64,000 bases of DNA from Bacilli bacterium (GTDB taxonomy: Bacteria; Bacillota_I; Bacilli_A; RFN20; CAG-826): NCBI GenBank assembly GCA_017445245.1, contig JAFSUM010000037.1, forward strand, positions 1 to 64,000, written 5' to 3'. Position 1 is the stretch's first letter; each line of letters starts with the position of its first letter. This document shows positions 8,548 to 16,385 of the stretch, piece by piece. The notes beneath the pieces are model-generated. The model saw only the letters and a list, made by a program, of their open reading frames with translations, had not been told where the DNA came from and made no database searches. The position numbers and the translations under genes were made by a program.

Positions 8548-9258
8548 TTAAAGAAGCTTTAAAAGGATTTGCTCTTTTTCCTCTATGTCAAGATTGCACT
8601 TTTCCAAATAAAGCTTCGCTTGCACAACAGAGGGGTTTTTTTCTGGAACAAACCCCAAAAAATAACAATAGAAAGGCCATAGAGAGCTTTGCCGTTTCTG
8701 CTGTTCCAGTTTTCTTTCGTCCTCCTTGGAATAAAAAGGGGCGTAGAGATCGAATAGGCCGGCTTTACGACAAGCGTCGAAGGAAACCAGTGAATATGTC
8801 ATCTCGTAGAGCTGATTTTTCGTCCTGGCGGACAATGAGGCGTATTCCCTCACGTATCGGTCGAACAAATCCGTTTCCCCCCAGAGAAGAAAGCGATTGA
8901 GCAGTCCCGAAAAACTGTCAAAGGCATCGATGGATGGGATTGATAGCATCGTTGTGTATACCGCGGAGATGCTTTCGAAATCGCCGGGCAGCGCTTTTGA
9001 AAACACATAATCTGAAAGCGCGACGGCATCCGAAACGCATTGAGCCGTTGCTAGAAGCTTTCGTAACCCAGGCTTATCTTCTGCGCCGTCTCGATACTTG
9101 GCGAAGGCGCATTCAAAGTACTCATGTTCCCATCTACGGAACGTTTCAATGGGTATTGCCGGTGGTAGGCACTCATCCGGCCTGTCTGTTAAATAGACCA
9201 GCTCCTGAGGATGGAAGCCGGCGCGAAACAACAAATCTTTGGCTAATTCTGGTAGCAT
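8548..9258 (-). CDS. Uncharacterised 236-aa helical protein
   Basis: No family recognised. The protein (MLPELAKDLLFRAGFHPQEL) is predominantly helical and soluble, with a Lys/Glu/Gln-rich stretch near residues 180-195. It has no signal peptide, membrane segment or cysteine motif. No strong ribosome-binding site precedes the ATG at 9258. It lies between the NUMOD relic and the tiny peptide gene, within the degraded left mosaic, and could itself be decaying cargo. Confidence 0.5.
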   Translation of the reverse strand: MLPELAKDLLFRAGFHPQELVYLTDRPDECLPPAIPIETFRRWEHEYFECAFAKYRDGAEDKPGLRKLLATAQCVSDAVALSDYVFSKALPGDFESISAVYTTMLSIPSIDAFDSFSGLLNRFLLWGETDLFDRYVREYASLSARTKNQLYEMTYSLVSFDACRKAGLFDLYAPFYSKEDERKLEQQKRQSSLWPFYCYFLGFVPEKNPSVVQAKLYLEKCNLDIEEKEQILLKLL

Positions 9259-9289
9259 TTGGATAAACCACTGGTCAATTAAGGCTTAA

Positions 9290-9358
9290 TTACATCCCAA
9301 AGTGACAAACCGCCGCGCTTGCGAGCACGGCGAGCGACGCGATTATGGTTTTCTTCAT
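9290..9358 (-). CDS. 22-residue hydrophobic peptide (copy 2 of a repeat)
   Basis: The frame encodes MKKTIIASLAVLASAAVCHF plus GM and a stop. AGAGGT sits 9 nt upstream of the ATG. It is nearly identical to the peptide at 529-576 through the first 13 residues and the RBS, then diverges. The Lys-Lys start and Ala-rich hydrophobic core look like a signal peptide or a very small membrane peptide. A short palindrome GCAAGCGCTTAGC lies about 70 bp upstream. Confidence 0.45.
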   Translation of the reverse strand: MKKTIIASLAVLASAAVCHFGM

Positions 9359-9783
9359 TTTCTTGACCTCTATGTAGGCAAAACCTTTTAGGTTTTGCGG
9401 AATTATAGGGAAAAAGGGCGAAAAAGGCAAGCGCTTAGCCATGCAAAGGCGGATGACTGTTCCGGTTTGGAACGACAACCATGCCTCGAGACACGGAAAT
9501 CTTGTTGTCTGATCTACTTTTCCGAACCAACGATTTCACGAAGCAGCGCTTTTGGCTAAACAACGATTGCATCGTTAAAATCATGTTTTGGAAGAACAAG
9601 TCAGGAAAGCTTATAATATGGCTAACGATTTAGAAGTCGGTTCCATTTGTTCTTTGAAAACCCGGTAAAGTGTTGAGCTCGATCGTTTATGGCGCCAGAG
9701 TTGCATCCTCAGTAACCATAAAATTCCGACAACCAAATTTGTTGTCCGACTGTTGTCCACTGACGCCCAATATTTATCAAAAA

Positions 9784-9812
9784 ATCCCGATGCCATCTAA
9801 GGAAATCGGGAT
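9784..9812 (-). terminator. Terminator-like hairpin of the displaced tRNA 3' flank
   Basis: ATCCCGAT (9784-9791) pairs with ATCGGGAT (9805-9812), and on the minus strand the stem is followed by TTTTTT. Position and loop (GCCATC..AAGG) match the terminator downstream of tRNA-Met at 44540-44571. It is thus the right end of the older element, displaced when the present element integrated. Confidence 0.65.
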
Positions 9813-9824
9813 AAATTGACGAAT

Positions 9825-9841
9825 TGGTGGCTGAGGGGGGA
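9825..9841. other. attL core: 17-bp copy of the tRNA-Met 3' end
   Basis: TGGTGGCTGAGGGGGGA is identical to 44585-44601, the last 17 nt of the tRNA-Met gene including CCA. Downstream sequence here (AATAATCAGG) is not tRNA. Together with the arm repeats and the adjacent repressor and integrase genes this defines the left boundary of an element ending at the tRNA. Confidence 0.8.
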
Positions 9842-9946
9842 ATAATCAGGGGTGAAATGTATCATTCGATGCTATCTAAATAATACGGTTTTGCTATCAC
9901 ATTATGATAACTTTCCATTTGACCCCATTAACATAGTTAATAATTT

Positions 9947-9969
9947 TTTACTATTTTTTACTACGATTT
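9947..9969. repeat. Arm-type repeats at element left end
   Basis: TTTACTA (9947-9953) and TTTACTACGATTT (9957-9969) occur in tandem. The same spaced pair occurs at 44487-44504 near the right end and at 975-992 in the relic end. Direct repeats flanking the core at both ends are what tyrosine-recombinase arm sites look like; binding itself is inferred. The remainder of 9359-10142 shows no gene. Confidence 0.55.
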
Positions 9970-10142
9970 CGAAATTTTTTAGCAGGTTCATTAATCGAAT
10001 AGTAATTTCTTAACAAGTTTATTAATTGACAATCCAGTGGTGTTGACATCGCTCCTCAGCCACCATCGATCCAATTTGTCCGATGGATAGCCGATAAAAT
10101 GACGTTGATGTTTCAAGATTTGGATGGCAAACGTGCCATTTT

Positions 10143-10586
10143 TTATTTGTTATCCAGAACCGAGGGCTTGAACGGATCCTCGTCCAAAGGCTTGGTCCCC
10201 TGCTCCACCGTTTCCGGGTTAATGGAATAGGGTCCGGGCGCGTACTTGGACACGATGAAGTCCATGAGTTCTTCCTTGGTCTGGTACTTCCCTAGTCCGC
10301 CCGGATGCTCGGCGATGAGCCTTGCGTAGGCGTTCTTGACTTCGGCGAGTTGCATCCAGTAGTCGAGGTCCCCGACGTCGAAGGAGTCGTTGTATAGGAG
10401 GTAGTCGATCGGCACGTTCAGAATCAGCGATAACGACTTTAGCTGCTTGATGCTCGGCTCGAAGGATAGGTTCTCCCAGCGGAGGTAGGTGATCGATGAG
10501 ACGCCGCATTTCTCGGCGAGCTCGGATTGGGTAAGGTGGTTGGCCTTTCTGGCTTCGATGAGCCTGGTCCATTTCTGTTCTTTCAT
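10143..10586 (-). CDS. XRE-family repressor of the integrative element
   Basis: The 147-residue protein has a Cro/CI-type helix-turn-helix at residues 7-62 (ANHLTQSELAEKCGVSSITY, then LRWENLSFEPSIKQLKSLSL and VPIDYLLYND). A 75-residue C-terminal part ends KPLDEDPFKPSVLDNK. It is divergent from the integrase across 190 bp holding at least five related operator half-sites. By analogy with ImmR-type regulators it should repress integrase and element operons; no protease partner gene is seen. GAGG precedes the ATG. Confidence 0.8.
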   Translation of the reverse strand: MKEQKWTRLIEARKANHLTQSELAEKCGVSSITYLRWENLSFEPSIKQLKSLSLILNVPIDYLLYNDSFDVGDLDYWMQLAEVKNAYARLIAEHPGGLGKYQTKEELMDFIVSKYAPGPYSINPETVEQGTKPLDEDPFKPSVLDNK

Positions 10587-10599
10587 GGTTTTCCTCGCA

Positions 10600-10765
10600 T
10601 TTTATGACAAGATTTTAGCTTCGTTGGCTAACAAAACGCAACGCAAATATCATTTTATGAAAGTTTAAAATGCAATTTTAATTTCATTTTGTGATAGATT
10701 TCTATTGCCGAAACTTTCATAACCTGATATATTTTCCTCGTCCGAAACTATCACTTTATGAAAGG
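10600..10765. promoter_or_regulatory. Operator array between repressor and integrase
   Basis: Half-sites of the form (A/G)TGA(A/T)AG recur: TTTTATGACAAG (10600), CATTTTATGAAAGTTT (10651-10666), TTTGTGATAGATTT (10688-10701), the inverse AAACTTTCATAA (10711-10722), and AAACTATCAC with TTTATGAAAGG at 10745-10765. The last overlaps the integrase ribosome-binding site. The same half-site pair, AAACTATCAT and TGAAAGATTT, lies upstream of the 18041 gene. This suggests one regulator controls both. Confidence 0.6.
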
Positions 10766-10776
10766 AGGATAGGAAA

Positions 10777-11856
10777 ATGGCAGTTTATTACGATTCTTGT
10801 AGAAAAGGATGGTACATCCGCGTGAAGGTCGGCGAGAAATACTTCTCCTGCTACCACGTTCCAAACGGAAAGGGGTTCTTCCCGAAGAAGAGCGACGCCA
10901 AAGAATACGAGCCCACGTTCGTCGCGTCGCTGCTAGGCGAGAACACCAAGGAACAGGTCGTCGTCGACGACCACTACATCGCGGCGTTCAAAAGGTTCCT
11001 CAAGACGAAGCTTAAGCCTTCCACCTACTACGGCTACATCAACACCTTCGAGAAATACTGGCAGCGCCGCGTCATCGGCATCGACGTTAAGTCCTTCAAC
11101 AACGTGGGCCTCGAGGCCATCGTCGACAAGGTGTTCGCTGGAAAGAGCAATTGGAACGGCAAGGCCGCCGTCGGAAAATGGTTCGTCAAGTTCATGAGGA
11201 AGGTCAACCCGAACCTCGATCCCCTTATCGTCGTCGCGCCGAAGACGTTCGCCCCGAAGACGCATGAATACAACGTCTACTCCGAGGAGGAATTCAAGAA
11301 GTTCATGTCCGTCATCGACGACGACAAGTGGCGCTTCCTTTTCCTGCTATTGTTCAACTACGGCCTCAGGATCTCCGAATGCCTTGGTCTGAGGTGGACG
11401 GACTTCAAAGGCGATGGGCTCCATATAGAAAGATGCGCCTGCGTGAAGAACGATTCCCATAAGGTCATCTTCACCAGCCCCAAGACGAGCAACAGCTACC
11501 GCGTCTACCCGATCGTCGACGCCATAAGGCCCTACATCGCTAGGCTCAAGCCAACTTACCTTAGGGAAAACCATCAGGTGTTCGAAGCCGACAAGAAAGG
11601 CGCGGTCGTGCTTGGGCAAACCTCCGTCAGAAGGCATTGCGAGCAGTTTTCGAAGCAAGCCGGACTTAAGCCCATCAGGCTTCATGAATTCCGCCACTCC
11701 TGCGTGTCGAATCTGTTGATGCACGGCATCTCACCTAGGCTCGTGGCAAGATGAGTCGGGGATACGGAATCGATGGTCCTTAGCACCTACAGCCATCTCT
11801 TGCCCAGCGAAAAGCAAGACATGGCCGAGATGATGAATAAGATCGTTGTCGGATAA
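10777..11856 (+). pseudogene. Tyrosine recombinase (integrase) with in-frame TGA at 11752
   Basis: The start follows AAAGGAGGATAGGAAA. The 359-codon frame has an AP2-like N-terminal arm-binding region (KGWYIRVKVGEKYFSCYH), a SAM-like core-binding domain around residues 65-150, and the catalytic domain (RISECLGLRW, HEFRHSC). Codon 326 is TGA, where both paralogues (4260, 8099) have TGG in ARWVGDTES. The frame then continues intact through STYSHLLPSEKQ to TAA at 11854. Termination removes the Tyr nucleophile, so the protein is inactive unless the codon is read through. A terminator follows. Confidence 0.85.
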
Positions 11857-11862
11857 AAAAAC

Positions 11863-11895
11863 AGCCCTGTCGAATCATTGCGTCAGGGCTTTGTT
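11863..11895 (+). terminator. Intrinsic terminator after the integrase
   Basis: AGCCCTG (11863-11869) pairs with CAGGGCT (11884-11890), followed by TTGTTATTG. It lies directly after the integrase stop and may also serve the convergent gene ending at 11901. Confidence 0.7.
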
Positions 11896-11900
11896 ATTGT

Positions 11901-12698
11901 TTACGGGGCCGCAGTTAAGGCAGCTGCGTCCTTCGCTAATTCAACCACTGAATCAAAGAGGCCTTTCGTCGACTTAATTGTTTTGGCTAGGGCACGATAC
12001 TTTTTAATTTTATAAACCAGTTTACCATTACGGCATACTTTTAGTTTACCATCAGGGCATACTTTGATTAGTTTCTCTAATTCGGAGAGGTTGTCGGCAA
12101 TATTTCGAGCACAAATATAGACTTCTCCTAGATCGATGAAAGCTTTGATAATAAGGACGGTTTTGTTGTTTTTGAAAAACTGCATCGCCAGTCCTTTTAG
12201 AGCGGAAACGATAAGTTGCGTAGAGTTAATAGCTGATTCTTTTTGTGTGATGCTTTCTTTAGTAACTTGTTTTTCTTCTATTTGCTTGGTGGCACTCGTA
12301 GAATTCTGGTTTTGATTTATTCGAGCTACGCCATCTTTCTTAGTCGATTCTTTATTTGTCCCTTTAACTGATCTTGCGGAAATTGGCCCCTGACGCCAGC
12401 TTAGGTATTTACTGGTCCACACATTTGGAAATGTATTGTGGTTATTCGTTTGAAGCGCTACAGGGTGTTGAGTTCTTTTCGGTACGTATTTGGTCGTTGT
12501 GCGGTCATCTTTTGTAGATGCCGTTTGTTTCTTTTTGGATTTTTTCTTTCCGTGGCGGTGGGGCTTAGGCGTCTCTACGGGTTCCCCGATCTGAAAAAAA
12601 TCCAGTAGCATATGCAGGAATCTAAGCCTTTCTTTTTTAACAGAGTTACCATGCGTTTTCTTGGTAGCCTTGTTTTGCTTCTTGGTTGTTTTCCGCAT
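11901..12698 (-). CDS. Lys-rich 265-aa protein of unknown function
   Basis: No family recognised. The first 60 residues are extremely basic (KKQNKATKKTHGNSVKKERL, GKKKSKKKQ). A Ser/Thr/Gln/Lys-rich low-complexity middle follows, then a C-terminal helical part (about residues 165-265) with a hydrophobic stretch LIVSALKGLAMQFF and a CPDGKLKVCRNGKLVYKI hairpin-like repeat. No Shine-Dalgarno sequence is seen before the ATG. It is downstream of the surface-protein pair and probably part of that cargo operon; a nucleic-acid or cell-envelope-binding role is only a guess. Confidence 0.55.
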   Translation of the reverse strand: MRKTTKKQNKATKKTHGNSVKKERLRFLHMLLDFFQIGEPVETPKPHRHGKKKSKKKQTASTKDDRTTTKYVPKRTQHPVALQTNNHNTFPNVWTSKYLSWRQGPISARSVKGTNKESTKKDGVARINQNQNSTSATKQIEEKQVTKESITQKESAINSTQLIVSALKGLAMQFFKNNKTVLIIKAFIDLGEVYICARNIADNLSELEKLIKVCPDGKLKVCRNGKLVYKIKKYRALAKTIKSTKGLFDSVVELAKDAAALTAAP

Positions 12699-12729
12699 AT
12701 GAAATAAATGAAAGTGCTTGAGCGTTCGA

Positions 12730-13173
12730 CTAATAATGGAAGTCTTCAGTGAAGATAGTTGGCACGACGAGTCTTTTACCGTCGCCCAAGGATTCGGCTG
12801 CCTGTTTGTTCATGGCCTTGGCCACGGTTTTGGCCAGTTTGTTCGGCTGGGTACTTGAAGGAGATTTTACAAAGAGGATGGCCGAATCATTCGCTAGCTT
12901 GAGCAAAGAAGCGAGAACGTTCTGATCTAGCTGAACCCCTTTATACTCGGCAATATAACTAATTGCGGCCGAAATATAGCTCTCAAATGCGTGGTCAAGC
13001 GCGTTCGGATCGCTTGCCCTAATTTCCCTTATCCTAAATTTATTAGTAGACAGGAAGACTAGGAACAGACGATAGGCGTATTCAAAAGAGTAGACTCCGA
13101 AGAAATTCGGATCGAAGACCTGCTCCGCCTTGTTTTTGAGCAACTCAAAAGAAGCTTCCGCTGATTCTGTCAT
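12730..13173 (-). CDS. Helical 147-aa partner of the surface protein (module copy 1)
   Basis: The protein is cytoplasmic and helical. It parallels the protein at 62276-62710 along its whole length: FFGVYSFEYAYRLFLVFLS versus FFGPYSFEYAYRLLLVYLS, then DPNALDHAFE versus DPGAFDHAFE. In both loci it follows the anchored surface protein by 6 bp, has no visible Shine-Dalgarno sequence and probably depends on translational coupling. The conserved pairing suggests it works with the surface protein, but the family is not one I recognise. Confidence 0.7.
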   Translation of the reverse strand: MTESAEASFELLKNKAEQVFDPNFFGVYSFEYAYRLFLVFLSTNKFRIREIRASDPNALDHAFESYISAAISYIAEYKGVQLDQNVLASLLKLANDSAILFVKSPSSTQPNKLAKTVAKAMNKQAAESLGDGKRLVVPTIFTEDFHY

Positions 13174-13179
13174 TTTGGA

Positions 13180-15924
13180 TTAGGCCTGATGTTTCTTTTT
13201 CTTGCCGATGAAATATGCGGCCCCGATGGCGCCTAGGCCAAGCACACCCGCACCTAGGACGATCCAGAGGGTCAGGGTGAGAGGGGATTGTTCGTTGCTA
13301 ACGCCAGGAAAGACACCTAAGGACCAAGTGTCCGTCGCAGCGTTATAACCCGTCTTGATATAGGTATAGATATCCGAAAGCTTCACGTCTTCGGTTGTCG
13401 TGATGCTTGGACCAGTAGAGGGATCATAGGAATTGCCTTCCATTTTATAGGTCTCGATCGTAGTGGCGGAGGCGCTATGCAAGGACGCGCCTTGGGCGGT
13501 CGCGGTCTCGTATTTCGTCACGAGAGATCCGAGCGTCGTTCCGTCCACCGCGCAAAGCGAGGAGCTGGCTGCGCTACCGATGGCTTGGGAGAAAGCAAAC
13601 GCGGCTTCGGCGGCATAGGCTTCTCCGCCCGTGACCAAAGTGGTCGTATTCGCGCTGAGTTTCACGTAATAAAGCGGGGAAGCAGAGGCGGAGGCGGCAC
13701 TCGTGAAATCATGGGTGATCGTCGCAGTGCGGGAATTCGTCTCATCGGTAAGCACGACCTTCGTCGGGTAATAAGACGTATCGGTTCCGCGTAGGTTATA
13801 AACGTTGATCTTATGAACGTAGGACATCCCGTCGAAAGTCAGCGATACCGAAGTGGAAGCCCCATCGATAGAAGACGCTCTGGCCTTCGATATCGGCGTA
13901 GCCCCATTGCTATTAGTCACGGTGACACGGATATCGGAAAGATCGACGTCGGATGAAAGGTAAAAGTAACCGGCAAGTAGCTTGTTCGCATCATCGACAA
14001 TGTAAACGAGCCCCGAGTTATTTACATAGAAGGAATAGGTGCCCGCGGTTTTAAACGTCATGGGGTTGTTTGCGTTAGCGCTCGTGGACATGAAACTGTA
14101 GGATTCCGCTTGCTTGAATAGGTTCGAAGCGGCTTTGAGTTGGCTGGTGGTTCCATCCCAGTAATACCACTTGTATTCCAATTTGAGAGAGAGGCCGGTT
14201 GTGCTATTAACCGCGACGTTGGTGGCTTCGGCGAGGTTGCTCGTGGCCGGGGTCATTTGCACGCCACCCGATTCCGCATAGGAGGACCCGCTGAAAAGGA
14301 TGTAATAAGTCGAGCTCGTCCACACGCCAGACTGCGGTGTGTTATCCGCAGAATTCTGCGTATTCAAAACATAGAGGTTATGAGTTGTGGATGGGACGAT
14401 ATCCACGGTTTGATACTGATTGTAGCTCCCAGAATTAGATGCAGACGTGATAAGGAAGCCAGCACAATCCGATGGAATGGAAATCTGGTAAGTATCGTTA
14501 ATGCCGTCGCCAGTAACCGGGGTTGCTTTTAGTCCAGGCCAGGCAGATGCCTTGGTTTTCCCGGAGTTCCAGAAATGGAAGTAAGGACCACCGCTAGTGG
14601 CATTAATATACGCATTGGAATAAGCGGCGTTAATGAAGTAAGTTTTGTTCGTTGAAAGCGGGCTCATCTTGGCATAAACGGTCGCCGTTCCGGAAACGGT
14701 CGTGCAAGCCGTGGTGCAATCGGCGGTTGTATACCAGCCGTCAAATTGATATCCGTAAATAGGATCAGGCGCATAATCTAAATAATCGTGTCCGTATGTG
14801 CCAGAGAATGTTTTGAGCGCGTACTGAGTTTGAGCAGCCTTTGCTATGGAATAATAGTAGCTAATGGTGTATGCCTTAGCGGTATATTTGGCATAAACGC
14901 TCATGGCAGCAGTCGGGTAATAGGAAGAGGGCGTGATTGAGGTAGTGCATGCAGCATTTGAATAATATGAAACATCGTATCCCGTGTAAGAGATAAACGT
15001 TGAGCCCAAAGATGTGTTCAATAAAATATCGGTGTTACCAGTAACGGAGCCCTTCGATGTAGTGGAACCATCCTTTACCTCAAAGCAAGAAATCGTGACA
15101 TCCTGATTAACGGCGAAACTGTTGGTGTTGGTATAGAAAACTTTGTAGGATCCTGCCGTATCACAGGTAATATTGCTCTCGCCTCCACCGCTATGATGAA
15201 TGTGGTTTCCGGAAAAAGATTTGTTCGGCCAGTTGTATCCCTTAGCTTTTGTGTATTCGACGATTTTGTATTCGGCCGAGGCAGATATAGAAACACCTGA
15301 CCAAGAAGCTATATTTCCAGAGACTGTGCTCGCATCAGCAGCAACCATCTGGCTGTCGTCCCACGCGGTTGAGCCATTGACGCCGATGCCCCTGAGATAA
15401 TAGCCGGGTATGCGTGACCATGATCCGCAATTGGAATAAGAATCTTGGTTATAACTTGTGAAGAAAAAACAATTATTTTTTGACAAATCAGATCCAATAT
15501 GAATCGCATCTTTTCCATCTTTCGTTGAGCGGCACCATACATCGCTCCCATTTGTACGATTAAAAATCACGCGATCATAGCTTGCATTACCAAGCGCAAT
15601 CCGATATAGATCATCAGATACTTTGCTCATCGCTTTTCCAGGCCATCCGTTATTCACTGAAGTATTGGATGAGTAGTAAAAATATGCATAGCAAGTATTG
15701 CTACCGGCAGTGTCCCAATCTACGGAATAATCGCCCGGAATTGAGCCATTCCAAGTAAGATATACGTAATCCGAAGTTGAACGCGCCTTCGTCTCCACCA
15801 CTTCGTTTTGCTGCGTGGCGGCAACGGTAGAAATAGCAGCCCATACCCCTAGTGTCATCGATAGGCCTGCGAGCACTACAAGCGCTTTGGTACGCGCGTG
15901 TTTGAAAAGTTTCGAAAGGAACAT
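13180..15924 (-). CDS. Membrane-anchored multi-module starch-binding surface protein
   Basis: This 914-residue protein has an N-terminal signal (VVLAGLSMTLGVWAAISTVA) and several beta modules. A CBM26-like starch-binding module spans about 50-135 (YVYLTWNGS, CYAYFYY, GWPGKAM). A second carbohydrate-type module follows (165-280), then an InlB/Listeria-Bacteroides-type repeat ending FDGWYTTADC (about 350-430). A further CBM-like unit has YFHFW and AWPGLKATPV, and later comes GTYSFYVNNSGLVYI. It ends with a QSPLTLTLW motif, one TM helix and a KKKK tail; there is no LPXTG. GGGAGGT precedes the ATG. An upstream cre-like box fits carbohydrate control. Confidence 0.8.
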   Translation of the reverse strand: MFLSKLFKHARTKALVVLAGLSMTLGVWAAISTVAATQQNEVVETKARSTSDYVYLTWNGSIPGDYSVDWDTAGSNTCYAYFYYSSNTSVNNGWPGKAMSKVSDDLYRIALGNASYDRVIFNRTNGSDVWCRSTKDGKDAIHIGSDLSKNNCFFFTSYNQDSYSNCGSWSRIPGYYLRGIGVNGSTAWDDSQMVAADASTVSGNIASWSGVSISASAEYKIVEYTKAKGYNWPNKSFSGNHIHHSGGGESNITCDTAGSYKVFYTNTNSFAVNQDVTISCFEVKDGSTTSKGSVTGNTDILLNTSLGSTFISYTGYDVSYYSNAACTTSITPSSYYPTAAMSVYAKYTAKAYTISYYYSIAKAAQTQYALKTFSGTYGHDYLDYAPDPIYGYQFDGWYTTADCTTACTTVSGTATVYAKMSPLSTNKTYFINAAYSNAYINATSGGPYFHFWNSGKTKASAWPGLKATPVTGDGINDTYQISIPSDCAGFLITSASNSGSYNQYQTVDIVPSTTHNLYVLNTQNSADNTPQSGVWTSSTYYILFSGSSYAESGGVQMTPATSNLAEATNVAVNSTTGLSLKLEYKWYYWDGTTSQLKAASNLFKQAESYSFMSTSANANNPMTFKTAGTYSFYVNNSGLVYIVDDANKLLAGYFYLSSDVDLSDIRVTVTNSNGATPISKARASSIDGASTSVSLTFDGMSYVHKINVYNLRGTDTSYYPTKVVLTDETNSRTATITHDFTSAASASASPLYYVKLSANTTTLVTGGEAYAAEAAFAFSQAIGSAASSSLCAVDGTTLGSLVTKYETATAQGASLHSASATTIETYKMEGNSYDPSTGPSITTTEDVKLSDIYTYIKTGYNAATDTWSLGVFPGVSNEQSPLTLTLWIVLGAGVLGLGAIGAAYFIGKKKKHQA

Positions 15925-15951
15925 GGTCTATTTACCTCCCTTGCGTATGCG

Positions 15952-15973
15952 AAAAAGACCCAAGTTTGGGTCT
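15952..15973 (-). terminator. Leader terminator/attenuator of the surface-protein operon
   Basis: In the minus-strand leader AGACCC (complement of 15968-15973) pairs with GGGTCT (15956-15961), followed by TTTTT. It ends only about 15 nt before the ribosome-binding site. A terminator inside a 5' leader suggests attenuation or antitermination. No known riboswitch core is recognisable. Confidence 0.5.
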
Positions 15974-16019
15974 AGGCAAATTTTTTTCTGCGTTGGCGAC
16001 GCTAGCGCAAAGAGAGTTT

Positions 16020-16047
16020 AAAAGCCCCCCCCCGACGAAATCGGGGG
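16020..16047 (-). terminator. Second leader hairpin upstream of the surface-protein gene
   Basis: On the minus strand CCCCCGA and TCGGGGG pair around a 5-nt loop, followed by GGGGCTTTT. It lies about 110 nt upstream of the start codon, in series with the hairpin at 15952-15973. It could be an upstream operon terminator or part of a leader regulatory structure. The rest of 15925-16385 is AT-rich promoter sequence. Confidence 0.4.
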
Positions 16048-16143
16048 AGAGGCGAACCGTCTTTTCTACGATCTGAGCCACTCTCATTGAAGAAAACCGC
16101 GTCGCTTTGACTGGAAACCAATATATATTGAATGTGCAAATCT

Positions 16144-16157
16144 TGCAAGCGCTTACG
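16144..16157. promoter_or_regulatory. cre-like (CcpA) box upstream of the surface-protein operon
   Basis: TGCAAGCGCTTACG matches 12 of 14 positions of the catabolite-responsive element consensus TGWAANCGNTNWCA. It lies about 220 bp upstream of the starch-binding surface protein start. Carbon catabolite control of such a gene would be expected, but CcpA is not encoded in the window. Confidence 0.5.
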
Positions 16158-16385
16158 AAAAATATACATTTCGAAAAAGTCTAGATTTTATCGATATTAA
16201 TTTTGTTTTTGGCGGAAAAACTTTTTGAACCGCCAAAGGAAACTTGTTAGTTAATCATGCAGTTTTTGCACTTTTCTTGGTGTTCGCTTGGCATAAGATG
16301 TTTTGTTGTCTATGCAAAACCAGCGTTGCCTTGCGCTGCAAAACCCAGTTCGGGTCGTCAGCGAAACGTTTAACCCGTGCACGCG

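Noticed and set aside
9427-9440. Second cre box upstream of the tiny peptide gene
   Set aside because: GGCAAGCGCTTAGC shares the AAGCGCTT core but misses about four consensus positions, so it is too weak to annotate.
9611-9796. 61-codon minus-strand frame
   Set aside because: It runs into the att terminator hairpin, has no ribosome site and no family features.
2419-11754. Mycoplasma-type code with TGA as Trp
   Set aside because: TGA is the stop in many ATGA overlaps (20781, 21528, 21785, 24495, 25280, 26405, 28340, 35589) and ends chromosomal genes at 51530, 56369 and 57295; Trp is written TGG throughout. The two in-frame TGAs are better read as nonsense mutations.
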